Source: Pseudomonadota bacterium (lineage in GTDB: Bacteria; Pseudomonadota; Alphaproteobacteria; Rhizobiales; Rhizobiaceae). From it: a stretch of DNA of 9,501 nt. The stretch covers positions 1 to 9,501 of the forward strand of contig QGUU01000064.1 of NCBI GenBank assembly GCA_003242525.1. Reading direction: 5' to 3'. Below the pieces are notes generated by a model, which saw only the letters and a program-made list of their open reading frames with translations, did no database searches and was not told the origin of the DNA. Below, piece after piece: positions 1 through 5,550 of the stretch (its first letter is position 1; every line of letters starts with the position of its first letter). The position numbers were made by a program, and so were the translations under genes.

Positions 1-64
1 TTTGTCAAAACAAAAGACGGCATAGAGTTAGGGAGTCCGTGCGGTGGCCTCGGGATGTTGATAA

Positions 65-574
65 GGGCAGGGGACCATAGGGCTCGAACTCCTGAGGCAG
101 GCCGGATCGCTGGGCGTAAAGCTCGATACCGTCGTCGTTCCCTGCGGCGGCGGCGGACTCACCAGCGGCATCTCCATTGCCATCAAGGACGCCTTGCCCG
201 AAGCAGAGTTCTGGGGGGCTGAGCCGGAGCATTTCGATGATACGCGCAGGTCGCTGAGCGCCGGTTGCCCCGTCGCCAACGAACCGGGTCACAATTCCAT
301 CTGTGACGCGCTGCTCACTCCGCAGCCGGGCGAGATCACCTTCGCGATCAACCGTCGCAACATGACCGGCGCCGTGGCTGTTTCAGAGAGCCAGGTGGCC
401 GCCGCCATGCGCGATGCCATGAGTTTCCTCAAGTTGGTGGTTGAGCCTGGCGGAGCCGTCGGGCTTGCCGCGCTCGCCTCCGGCGAAATCCGAACTGAGG
501 GGAAATGCGTCGCGGTAGTGCTGTCCGGCGGAAATGTGGACGTGGAAGCTTACGCGCGGCTCATAGCAGCTTAG
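65..574 (+). pseudogene. C-terminal fragment of a PLP-dependent threonine/serine dehydratase (5' part missing)
   Basis: The frame from 65 to the TAA at 572-574 encodes 169 residues that match the second half of the short fold-type II threonine/serine dehydratases, which deaminate Thr or Ser to a 2-oxoacid and ammonia. Fragment residues 1-10 read GQGTIGLELL, a family signature. The glycine-rich PLP-phosphate loop GGGGL is at 28-32, the metal-site region GAEPE at 51-55, and LSGGNVD, which contacts the cofactor ring, at 153-159. There is no ACT domain after it, so it belongs to the unregulated form of about 320 residues. The first 150 or so residues, including the PLP-binding lysine, are missing: TAA at 62-64 is in frame, and bases 1-61 translate to nothing like the family in any frame. 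The fragment cannot be active alone. Identity of the C-terminal half is secure. Whether the break is a real deletion or insertion junction or an assembly end cannot be told here. Confidence 0.8.
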
Positions 575-597
575 CTGCAATCCGCCGCGGAAATGAT

Positions 598-620
598 GTC
601 CTGCCGCTTAACGGCAGGAC
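598..620. terminator. Intergenic hairpin between convergent genes, possible bidirectional terminator
   Basis: GTCCTGCCG (598-606) pairs perfectly with CGGCAGGAC (612-620) around a 5-nt loop. It lies 24 nt after the dehydratase stop and 26 nt past the end of the convergent DUF1236 gene. No clear T-run follows on either strand, so termination is inferred from position and stem strength. Confidence 0.55.
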
Positions 621-645
621 CATTGCGCGCTTGGGAGGCGTGCTC

Positions 646-951
646 TTATTCGATGATATCGATGACCTCGCGTGTCTGCGGATCGACCACATAGGTGCGA
701 CCGCTGATGACCGTATACTGATAGGGCACGTCCGGTGCTTCGATCGTGTGCAATTCAACCGTGTCCGGGATCGGCGTGCCGATGTTGAGTTCGACACCGG
801 GAAGATCGATCGAGGCAAGCGGCTTCTTCTGGACATACTCGCGAATGACGGTCCGCTGTTCCGGCTGAATGATCACGGTTTCGGCCGCAGCAACGCTGAC
901 GCCGGCCAAAAGCAGCAGGGCAGCGGCAGCGCCGGATATATGGGTTTTCAT
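646..951 (-). CDS. DUF1236 domain-containing secreted protein
   Basis: Encodes 101 residues. Residues 1-22 form a typical Sec signal peptide: basic start, a hydrophobic AAAALLLLAGVSV core and an AAA cleavage region. The mature part is small and probably periplasmic. Its C-terminal half, with the Ile-Gly-Thr-Pro-Ile-Pro-Asp stretch at about 59-65 and the YTVISGRTYVVDP stretch ending in VIDII, matches DUF1236, a family common in Hyphomicrobiales and of unknown function. The start at 951 is chosen because AGGAGG sits 5 nt upstream and the signal peptide begins there. The frame extends further up to 1020, but that extension would bury the signal peptide. The gene is monocistronic: 132 nt separate it from the transporter operon upstream on the same strand, and that gap holds a possible stress promoter. 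No specific biochemical role can be assigned. Confidence 0.85.
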   Translation of the reverse strand: MKTHISGAAAALLLLAGVSVAAAETVIIQPEQRTVIREYVQKKPLASIDLPGVELNIGTPIPDTVELHTIEAPDVPYQYTVISGRTYVVDPQTREVIDIIE

Positions 952-956
952 GAAGA

Positions 957-962
957 CCTCCT
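957..962 (-). promoter_or_regulatory. Shine-Dalgarno AGGAGG that fixes the DUF1236 start
   Basis: The minus strand reads AGGAGG followed by a 5-nt spacer and ATG at 951. It is a perfect anti-16S match and rules out the longer in-frame start at 1020. Confidence 0.8.
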
Positions 963-993
963 GTTGCAGTTCCAACGGGTTTGAACTTTTCAG

Positions 994-1010
994 GGCCGTC
1001 CAATGCGGCC
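994..1010 (-). other. GC hairpin at the predicted 5' end of the DUF1236 leader
   Basis: GGCCG (994-998) pairs with CGGCC (1006-1010) around a 7-nt loop. If the EcfG-like promoter is real, this stem would lie at the very 5' end of the transcript, where it could protect the mRNA. It has no T-run, so it does not look like a terminator for the transporter operon. Confidence 0.3.
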
Positions 1011-1015
1011 TGCAA

Positions 1016-1080
1016 AGCAACCCGCTGCAGGTACAGGAGTTCCCTCACATAATATTACGGCACGACGCTTGTGGGTTGCT
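1016..1080. repeat. Inverted repeat AGCAACCC / GGGTTGCT upstream of the DUF1236 gene
   Basis: AGCAACCC (1016-1023) and GGGTTGCT (1073-1080) are perfect 8-bp inverted copies 49 nt apart, extendable by a wobble and one more pair. A second, smaller inverted repeat, CCTGCA (1009-1014) and TGCAGG (1026-1031), overlaps the left copy. Both cover the candidate -10 region, so they could be operator half-sites or parts of an RNA fold. Confidence 0.35.
1019..1043 (-). promoter_or_regulatory. Possible EcfG-type (general stress) promoter for the DUF1236 gene
   Basis: The minus strand has GGAAC (1043-1039), 16 nt, then GGTT (1022-1019). The alphaproteobacterial EcfG consensus is GGAAC-N16/17-CGTT, so the -35 is perfect and the -10 has one mismatch. 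Transcription would start near 1011 and give a leader of about 60 nt. Short motif matches of this kind occur by chance, so this is tentative. Confidence 0.35.
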
Positions 1081-1083
1081 GGC

Positions 1084-3228
1084 TCAGTCCAGCGTGCGCC
1101 GGAACCGCATCAGCGCGAAACCGGAAAACAGGATCACGAAACCGACAAGCCAGACGATTTCCGTCGCCACGGCCGGAAGTTCCGCACCCTTCAACATGAC
1201 CGCCCGCACGATGCGCAGGAAATGCGTGAGCGGAAAGACTTCGCCCAGCGTTTGCGCCCAGCCGGGCATGCCGCGATAGGGAAACATGAACCCGGACAGC
1301 AGGATGGAGGGCAGGAAAAAGAAGAAGGTCAGCTGCATCGCCTGCATCTGCGTACGCGATACGGTCGAGATCGTGTAGCCGAGCAGGACAAGGCCGAGCA
1401 CGAAGATCAGTATGCTGGAAAGCAGGAGCGGCAGGCCGCCCACAAAGGGAACGAAGAACAGCAGCTTGGCCGTGACCAGGACCACCACCACCTGGACGGC
1501 GCCCACCACGGCATAGGGCAGCACTTTGCCCAGCATGATTTCCAGTGGGCTTGCCGGCATGGCGAGCAGGTTCTCCATCGTGCCGCGCTCGGTTTCGCGC
1601 GTCAACGCCATCGCCGTCATCATCACCATGGTCATCTGCAGTATGACGCCGAGCAACCCGGGAACGATGTTGTATTGCGAAATGCCTTCCGGGTTGTAGA
1701 GGCGATGGATCACTACATCGAGTTGGCTGCGGGCCTGTTCCGCAGCAGTCGCCTGCTTGCCCTGGGCCCGCAGAAGCGCCTGGTCGGCTATGGTGCCAAG
1801 GGTGGAGATGGCGCCGCTCGCGACCGACGGATCGGTGGCATCGGCTTCTATCAGGAGACGGGGACTGTCGCCCCGCTCGACCCTTGTGCCGAAATCGGCG
1901 GGAATGGTGACGACGAAGGACACGTCACCACGGGCCAGCAGAAGATCCGCCTCCGCTTCAGTCCGCGCGACATGGTCGAAGCGATAGTAGTTGGTATTCT
2001 CCAGCGCCGTCACGATGGCGCGCGTATAAGGATCATTGCTCATGGCCAGGAGCGCCGCTGGCAGGCCCTTGGGATCATTGTTGATGGCGAAGCCGAACAG
2101 AACCAGGAGCATCAGCGGCACGCCAAGCATCATGGCGAAGGTGACGCGGTCCCGCCGCATCTGGATGAATTCCTTCGTCAGCAGGGCGCCGAACCGCGCC
2201 AGGGAAAAGACGGTGCTCGCCATGTTGTCCTTCGAGCCGGCCATGAACTGGATGAAGACGTCCTCAAGGCTGGTTTCGCCGGGTTCAACCGTCACGCCCT
2301 TGTGGCTCGCCTCTATGTCCGCCAGCGCGGCCTGCAGCGCCTTTTCGTCGGAGCCTACGACATGCAGCGTCGCGCCAAAGGGTGCCACCTGCTCGACACC
2401 CGGTCTCGCGCGCAGCTTTTCCGCCAGAGCGTCGAGGCGAGGGCCCTGCACGATATAGGTTGTCAGGCCCGCATTCCTGACCACTTCGCCCACGGTGCCG
2501 CTGGCAAGCATCCTGCCGTAGGAGATGTAGCTGATGCGATGGCAGCGCTCGGCCTCGTCCATGTAATGGGTAGAGACCAGCACGGTCAGCCCGCCATGGG
2601 CCAGCCGATGGATCTCGTCCCAGAATTCGCGACGCGCCTTGGGGTCCACGCCGGCCGTTGGCTCGTCGAGCAGAAGCAGTTTCGGCTTGTGCATGATGCA
2701 GGCCGCCAGCGCCAGCCGCTGCTTCCAGCCACCCGACAACGTGCCGGCAAGCTGGTTCTTCCGGGAGGTCAGCCCGAGATCCTCGAGCGTCTCCGCCACA
2801 TGCCGGTCCACAGGCTTCAATTGATAAAGCCGCGCCACGAACTGCAGGTTCTCCTCGATTGTCAGATCCTCGTAAAAGGAGAAGCGCTGAGTCATGTAGC
2901 CCACCTCGCGCTTGATCTTTCGGCTTTCGCTGCGGATGTCGAAGCCGAGCACCGTGCCTTCGCCTTCGTCCGGCGTGAGCAGCCCGCACATGATGCGGAT
3001 GGTCGTGGTCTTGCCCGATCCGTTAGGCCCGAGGAAGCCAACGATCTCGCCTTCGGAAACCTTCATCGTGACCTTGTCCACGACCGTCCTGCTACCGAAC
3101 CGCTTTGTCAGGTTGCGAACGTCGATGGCAACCGCGCCGGTTGGCTTCCAGGTCGCGGGCGAGGGGGGAGCGGGCGAGAACGGCTTGCCGCCTTCTTGCC
3201 CCTGCGACGGTTTTGGTCCTTGCACCAT
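1084..3228 (-). CDS. Fused ABC transporter: ATPase domain plus ABC-2 permease domain (YbhF/YbhS type)
   Basis: A 714-residue exporter subunit that carries both halves of an ABC transporter. After a proline-rich tail (1-31), the ATPase (about 34-330) shows Walker A GPNGSGKT (67-74), Q-loop Gln114, signature LSGGW (164-168), Walker B LLLLDEP (184-190), D-loop GVD and switch His221. From Met336 a complete ABC-2 permease follows. It has a first membrane helix at about 363-382, a large outer loop (about 384-515) containing the DPSVASG stretch, then five helices at about 520-540, 567-590, 598-622, 632-650 and 688-708, and ends MRFRRTLD. In E. coli the equivalents are separate genes, ybhF with two ATPase domains, ybhS and ybhR. 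Here there is one ATPase and one permease and no second permease gene, so a homodimer is inferred. The start lies 3 nt after the adaptor stop, indicating coupled translation. The substrate is unknown; drug or toxic-compound efflux is likely. Confidence 0.92.
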   Translation of the reverse strand: MVQGPKPSQGQEGGKPFSPAPPSPATWKPTGAVAIDVRNLTKRFGSRTVVDKVTMKVSEGEIVGFLGPNGSGKTTTIRIMCGLLTPDEGEGTVLGFDIRSESRKIKREVGYMTQRFSFYEDLTIEENLQFVARLYQLKPVDRHVAETLEDLGLTSRKNQLAGTLSGGWKQRLALAACIMHKPKLLLLDEPTAGVDPKARREFWDEIHRLAHGGLTVLVSTHYMDEAERCHRISYISYGRMLASGTVGEVVRNAGLTTYIVQGPRLDALAEKLRARPGVEQVAPFGATLHVVGSDEKALQAALADIEASHKGVTVEPGETSLEDVFIQFMAGSKDNMASTVFSLARFGALLTKEFIQMRRDRVTFAMMLGVPLMLLVLFGFAINNDPKGLPAALLAMSNDPYTRAIVTALENTNYYRFDHVARTEAEADLLLARGDVSFVVTIPADFGTRVERGDSPRLLIEADATDPSVASGAISTLGTIADQALLRAQGKQATAAEQARSQLDVVIHRLYNPEGISQYNIVPGLLGVILQMTMVMMTAMALTRETERGTMENLLAMPASPLEIMLGKVLPYAVVGAVQVVVVLVTAKLLFFVPFVGGLPLLLSSILIFVLGLVLLGYTISTVSRTQMQAMQLTFFFFLPSILLSGFMFPYRGMPGWAQTLGEVFPLTHFLRIVRAVMLKGAELPAVATEIVWLVGFVILFSGFALMRFRRTLD
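2228..2233 (-). promoter_or_regulatory. Internal Shine-Dalgarno-like GAAGGA before Met336 of the fused transporter
   Basis: Inside the fused gene, the minus strand reads GAAGGA, CAAC, then ATG at 2223. This ATG is residue 336, exactly where a free-standing permease would begin. It is either a relic of the separate permease gene or a working internal start yielding permease alone. Confidence 0.4.
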
Positions 3229-3231
3229 GCG

Positions 3232-4182
3232 CTATTCACCATCCGCCAAACGGACGTCCACGATCTGCCCTGGCTGCAACGGGCCCGTGTCGCCTTCCGG
3301 TCTGGCTTCGACCAGGTAGACCAGCTTCTGGCGGTTCTCGAGCGAGTAGATTACCGGTGGTGTGAATTCCGGATCGGGCGAGACGTAGCTGACACGCGCC
3401 CTGAGCCCGTCGTCACAGCCATCGCAGCTCACGGCAAGCAGGCTGCCGACCTGGACTGTCGAGAAGGCGCTTTCGGGGATGTAGAGTGTCAGCTTCAACG
3501 CGCCGTCCGGCAGGATCGAAAGCACCGGCGCGTTTGGGCCGGCCATGTCCCCTGGATTTCGGATGACATCCTGGACCCTGCCGGGAGAGGGGGCAGTAAG
3601 GGAGCGCCTGGAAAGCCGCCAGCGTGCCTGGTCGAGTGAGGCCTGCGCCTGCCTCACCTGGTTTTCCGCCGCCTTGATGGCTTCGGGCCGGGCAGGCAAC
3701 CGGGCCACCGCAAGATTTGCCTCGCTTTGGCCGATTTCGGCCTGGGCCACCTCCAACGCCGTCTTTGCTTCGTCGAACTGCGCCTGGGTGGCGATTCCCC
3801 GCATGAACAGGTCCCTTGTACGGGCAAGCACTCGTTCTGCCTCGCCGGCCCTGGCTTTGGCGGAGCGCACGGCCGCTTCGAGGACGGCGATTTCCTCGGG
3901 CCGCTTGCCCACCTGCAGGTCGGCCAGTTGTGCTTGCGCCTGGCCCAGCGCGGCTTCGGCCTGGGTGACCGCGATCACGGCATCGTCGTGTTCAACTGTC
4001 GCCAGTGTCGCGTGGGGTTCGACACGGTCGCCGCGCCGCACCGCCACCGTCTCGACCTTCGCCACTTCAATGGGTGCCAGCAGCACATAGTCGCCCTCGA
4101 CATAGCCCACGGCAAGCGGCGCTGCAGGTGCGCAGGCGGAAAACAGATAGGCCGCGAGCGGCACGGAACAGAAAATGCTCAT
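3232..4182 (-). CDS. HlyD/YbhG-like periplasmic adaptor subunit, probable lipoprotein
   Basis: A 316-residue membrane fusion protein that would link the ABC exporter to the outer envelope. A hydrophobic N-terminus leads to Cys17 in LFSAC, a lipobox with an unusual Phe at -3, so lipid anchoring is probable but not certain. The order is as expected: a first lipoyl/barrel strand region (about 26-66), a long Ala/Gln/Glu-rich coiled-coil hairpin (about 70-192), the second lipoyl half with APSPGRV and NPGDM (about 197-213), then a beta-barrel with LYIPES and the YVSPDPEFTPPVIYS stretch typical of YbhG-like proteins. It ends near LQPGQIVDVRL. A CDGC pair (Cys253, Cys256) lies in the barrel. The ATG overlaps the regulator stop as ATGA and is preceded by purine-rich GGAAGGAAGGAACC, a strong ribosome-binding region. 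Cotranscription with the regulator and the fused transporter is nearly certain. Confidence 0.92.
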   Translation of the reverse strand: MSIFCSVPLAAYLFSACAPAAPLAVGYVEGDYVLLAPIEVAKVETVAVRRGDRVEPHATLATVEHDDAVIAVTQAEAALGQAQAQLADLQVGKRPEEIAVLEAAVRSAKARAGEAERVLARTRDLFMRGIATQAQFDEAKTALEVAQAEIGQSEANLAVARLPARPEAIKAAENQVRQAQASLDQARWRLSRRSLTAPSPGRVQDVIRNPGDMAGPNAPVLSILPDGALKLTLYIPESAFSTVQVGSLLAVSCDGCDDGLRARVSYVSPDPEFTPPVIYSLENRQKLVYLVEARPEGDTGPLQPGQIVDVRLADGE

Positions 4183-4871
4183 GGTTCCTTCCTTCCGCGT
4201 CGTGCCACAACGATTGCCTTGAGATTTTCGCTCGCAACATCAAGCACCTTGGCGGCTTCGTCATTGCCGATGGTTTCCCAGCCCATGCGGCGAATGACTA
4301 CCTCCCGGCCGATCCGGAAATAGAGAACCTGACCGATCAGGGTGAAGACGGTGAGCCTGGTGCGCTCGGAGTCGGCAGATTCGCCCGTGACCTGTTCCCA
4401 GATCCGGCAGATGCGTTCATGCGTCGGCGCAAACACGCGCCTGTAGATGCTGTCGAGCGCGGCTGTCGGGTTCGCCATTTCCCGCAGCATGAACTGGACG
4501 ACTTCTTCGGCTTCGGGGCTCGCAACCATAAAGGCGACCAGGCGCTCAAGCGCTTTCAGCAGTTGCTCCTCCGCGACCTCGGGGGTAGGCGACCCGGCCT
4601 CCGGAATCGGCGTGGCGTCCATCGCCTGATCGGCCAGCGCCTGCATCATGTCGCAGATATGGTCGGCCACGGCAGCGCGCAGGCCTTCCTTGCCACCGAA
4701 GTGATAGGCGATCGATCCGATATTGGCGCCCGCCGCGGCGGCGATCTGGCGCGTCGAGGTTCCTTCGAACCCCTGGGTTCCGAACAGCCTCAGTGCCGCG
4801 CGTACCAGGGCGGTTCTTGTCATGTCGGCGGCAGAGTTCTTGGCCGGGGGTACGTCGGACGAACTGATCAT
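4179..4871 (-). CDS. TetR/AcrR-family transcriptional regulator, CecR (YbiH)-like
   Basis: A 230-residue repressor-type protein. The N-terminal helix-turn-helix (about 18-64) carries the TetR pattern LFGTQGFEGTSTRQIAAAAG followed by IAYHFGGKEGL. The C-terminal ligand domain contains TLIGQVLYFRIGREVVIRRMGW (about 177-198), which closely resembles the [21 protein letters not shown] region of E. coli CecR as I recall it. CecR controls ybhG-ybhF-ybhS-ybhR and affects sensitivity to cefoperazone and chloramphenicol. The same neighbours follow here, so local control of the efflux genes is inferred. The start at 4871 has no ribosome-binding sequence, but a -35/-10 pair puts the transcription start at about this ATG, suggesting leaderless translation. 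Met17 (4823) is a possible alternative, also without a ribosome-binding site. A perfect inverted repeat between the promoter boxes is the probable autoregulatory operator. Confidence 0.92.
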   Translation of the reverse strand: MISSSDVPPAKNSAADMTRTALVRAALRLFGTQGFEGTSTRQIAAAAGANIGSIAYHFGGKEGLRAAVADHICDMMQALADQAMDATPIPEAGSPTPEVAEEQLLKALERLVAFMVASPEAEEVVQFMLREMANPTAALDSIYRRVFAPTHERICRIWEQVTGESADSERTRLTVFTLIGQVLYFRIGREVVIRRMGWETIGNDEAAKVLDVASENLKAIVVARRGRKEP

Positions 4872-4878
4872 GGATATG

Positions 4879-4906
4879 ATTTAATCAATCGAATGATTAA
4901 AGTCAA
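4879..4906 (-). promoter_or_regulatory. Promoter of the regulator-adaptor-transporter operon
   Basis: The minus strand carries TTGACT (4906-4901), 16 nt, then TTAAAT (4884-4879). Both are good matches to sigma-70-type boxes and lie in an AT-rich island within GC-rich DNA. The predicted start, about 7 nt on, falls at or beside the regulator ATG (4871). Confidence 0.6.
4880..4901. promoter_or_regulatory. Inverted-repeat operator for the TetR-family regulator
   Basis: TTTAATCA (4880-4887) and TGATTAAA (4894-4901) are perfect inverted 8-bp half-sites around the 6-nt spacer ATCGAA. The 22-bp site fills the space between the -35 and -10 boxes and overlaps both. A bound dimer would therefore block polymerase, the usual TetR-family arrangement. 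A further TGATT occurs at 4911-4915. Confidence 0.7.
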
Positions 4907-4992
4907 TATATGATTGGAAAATGCGACCGGCTGAATTTGGGCCCGAGGATGCGCAGCCTGGCCGCCGTAGCGTTTGGCCCGGGCCGGGGCGG

Positions 4993-5021
4993 TTGATTTG
5001 CACCCGGCGTCACGCTTTAGT
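4993..5021 (+). promoter_or_regulatory. Candidate promoter for the CYTH gene
   Basis: TTGATT (4993-4998), 17 nt, then TTTAGT (5016-5021). The predicted transcription start coincides with the ATG at 5028, which has no ribosome-binding sequence, so the mRNA may be leaderless. The boxes are reasonable but not perfect. Confidence 0.45.
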
Positions 5022-5027
5022 CCGTCC

Positions 5028-5501
5028 ATGGCAAAGGAAATGGAGCGCAGATTTCTGGTGCGAAGCGACGACTGGCTGGAAACCGTGCAGTCGCGCTCCT
5101 TCATAGTCCAGTTCTACCTCGCCGTCTCTTCGGAGCGCTCCGTTCGGCTGCGCATCAGTGATGATCGGGAGGCCCGGCTGACGCTAAAGTTCGGCGCCGA
5201 TACTGCCATGCGCGACGAATTCGAGTATTCCGTTCCGCTGAAAGATGCGCGTGAGATGATGCCCTTCGCCATTGGCGCCGTCATTCGCAAGACGCGCCAT
5301 CTCGTGGGACATCAGGGTCACCTCTACGAGATCGACGTGTTCGACGAACCCTTCAAGGGCTTGATTATTGCGGAACTGGAGACGCAGGACCGGGTTCCGG
5401 CCGAGAAGCTGCCCGCATGGGTGGGGCGGGAGATCACGGGCGAGTTTCGCTACTCCAACGCTTCCCTGGCCTTGAACGGCATTCCGGAACCAAATTCATG
5501 A
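5028..5501 (+). CDS. CYTH domain protein (triphosphate tunnel metalloenzyme family)
   Basis: A 157-residue stand-alone CYTH domain with no CHAD domain attached. The family folds as a beta-tunnel that binds triphosphates and divalent metal; small bacterial members often hydrolyse inorganic triphosphate. Visible features are the N-terminal signature KEMERRFLV (3-11), tunnel basic residues in VRLR (39-42) and LTLKFG (51-56), acidic strands DEFEYSVP, YEIDVFD and AELETQD, and the C-terminal GEFRYSNASLA (138-148) typical of short bacterial forms. The usual ExExK signature has Arg8 (codon AGA) in place of Lys. The start at 5028 is chosen because the signature begins four residues in, as in relatives; a longer frame upstream is not conserved-looking. 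It has no ribosome-binding site and may be leaderless. It is followed after 49 nt by a cysteine hydrolase gene on the same strand. Soluble and cytoplasmic. The exact substrate is not known. Confidence 0.88.
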   Translation: MAKEMERRFLVRSDDWLETVQSRSFIVQFYLAVSSERSVRLRISDDREARLTLKFGADTAMRDEFEYSVPLKDAREMMPFAIGAVIRKTRHLVGHQGHLYEIDVFDEPFKGLIIAELETQDRVPAEKLPAWVGREITGEFRYSNASLALNGIPEPNS

Positions 5502-5522
5502 AGCGCTGTCAAAATGGTGTCA

Positions 5523-5539
5523 CACGGCGAGCCGCCGTG
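5523..5539 (+). other. Hairpin between the CYTH and cysteine hydrolase genes, next to the ribosome-binding site
   Basis: CACGGCG (5523-5529) pairs with CGCCGTG (5533-5539) around the loop AGC. It ends directly before the GGAG that serves the ATG at 5551. It has no T-run, so it is more likely to affect mRNA stability or ribosome access than termination. Confidence 0.4.
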
Positions 5540-5550
5540 GGAGTTTGGGC

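Noticed and set aside
1..64. Insertion sequence or phage attachment site at the left edge
   Set aside because: The dehydratase break suggests a junction, but 64 bases show no terminal inverted repeat, transposase fragment or tRNA end, so no mobile element can be named.
952..1020. N-terminal extension of the DUF1236 gene to 1020
   Set aside because: It would place 23 extra residues before a clear signal peptide, and the perfect AGGAGG is positioned for the start at 951.
2285..2989. 234-codon minus-strand frame inside the transporter gene in another frame
   Set aside because: Out-of-frame reading of the ATPase domain; Arg/Gly/Ala-rich with no family features.
1003..3639. Very long open frame (878 codons) on the plus strand opposite the transporter and adaptor genes
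   Set aside because: Its translation is rich in His, Arg, Gln and Gly without domains or hydrophobic segments, as expected from the reverse of GC-rich codons. The minus strand has complete ABC and HlyD motifs over the same bases.
4005..4913. 302-codon plus-strand frame opposite the TetR-family gene
   Set aside because: No motifs and no ribosome-binding site; it ends inside the regulator promoter and is a shadow of the regulator and adaptor genes.
4976..4985. GGCCCGGGCC palindrome upstream of the CYTH gene
   Set aside because: A 10-bp GC palindrome is expected by chance in DNA of this composition; it does not line up with promoter elements in an informative way.
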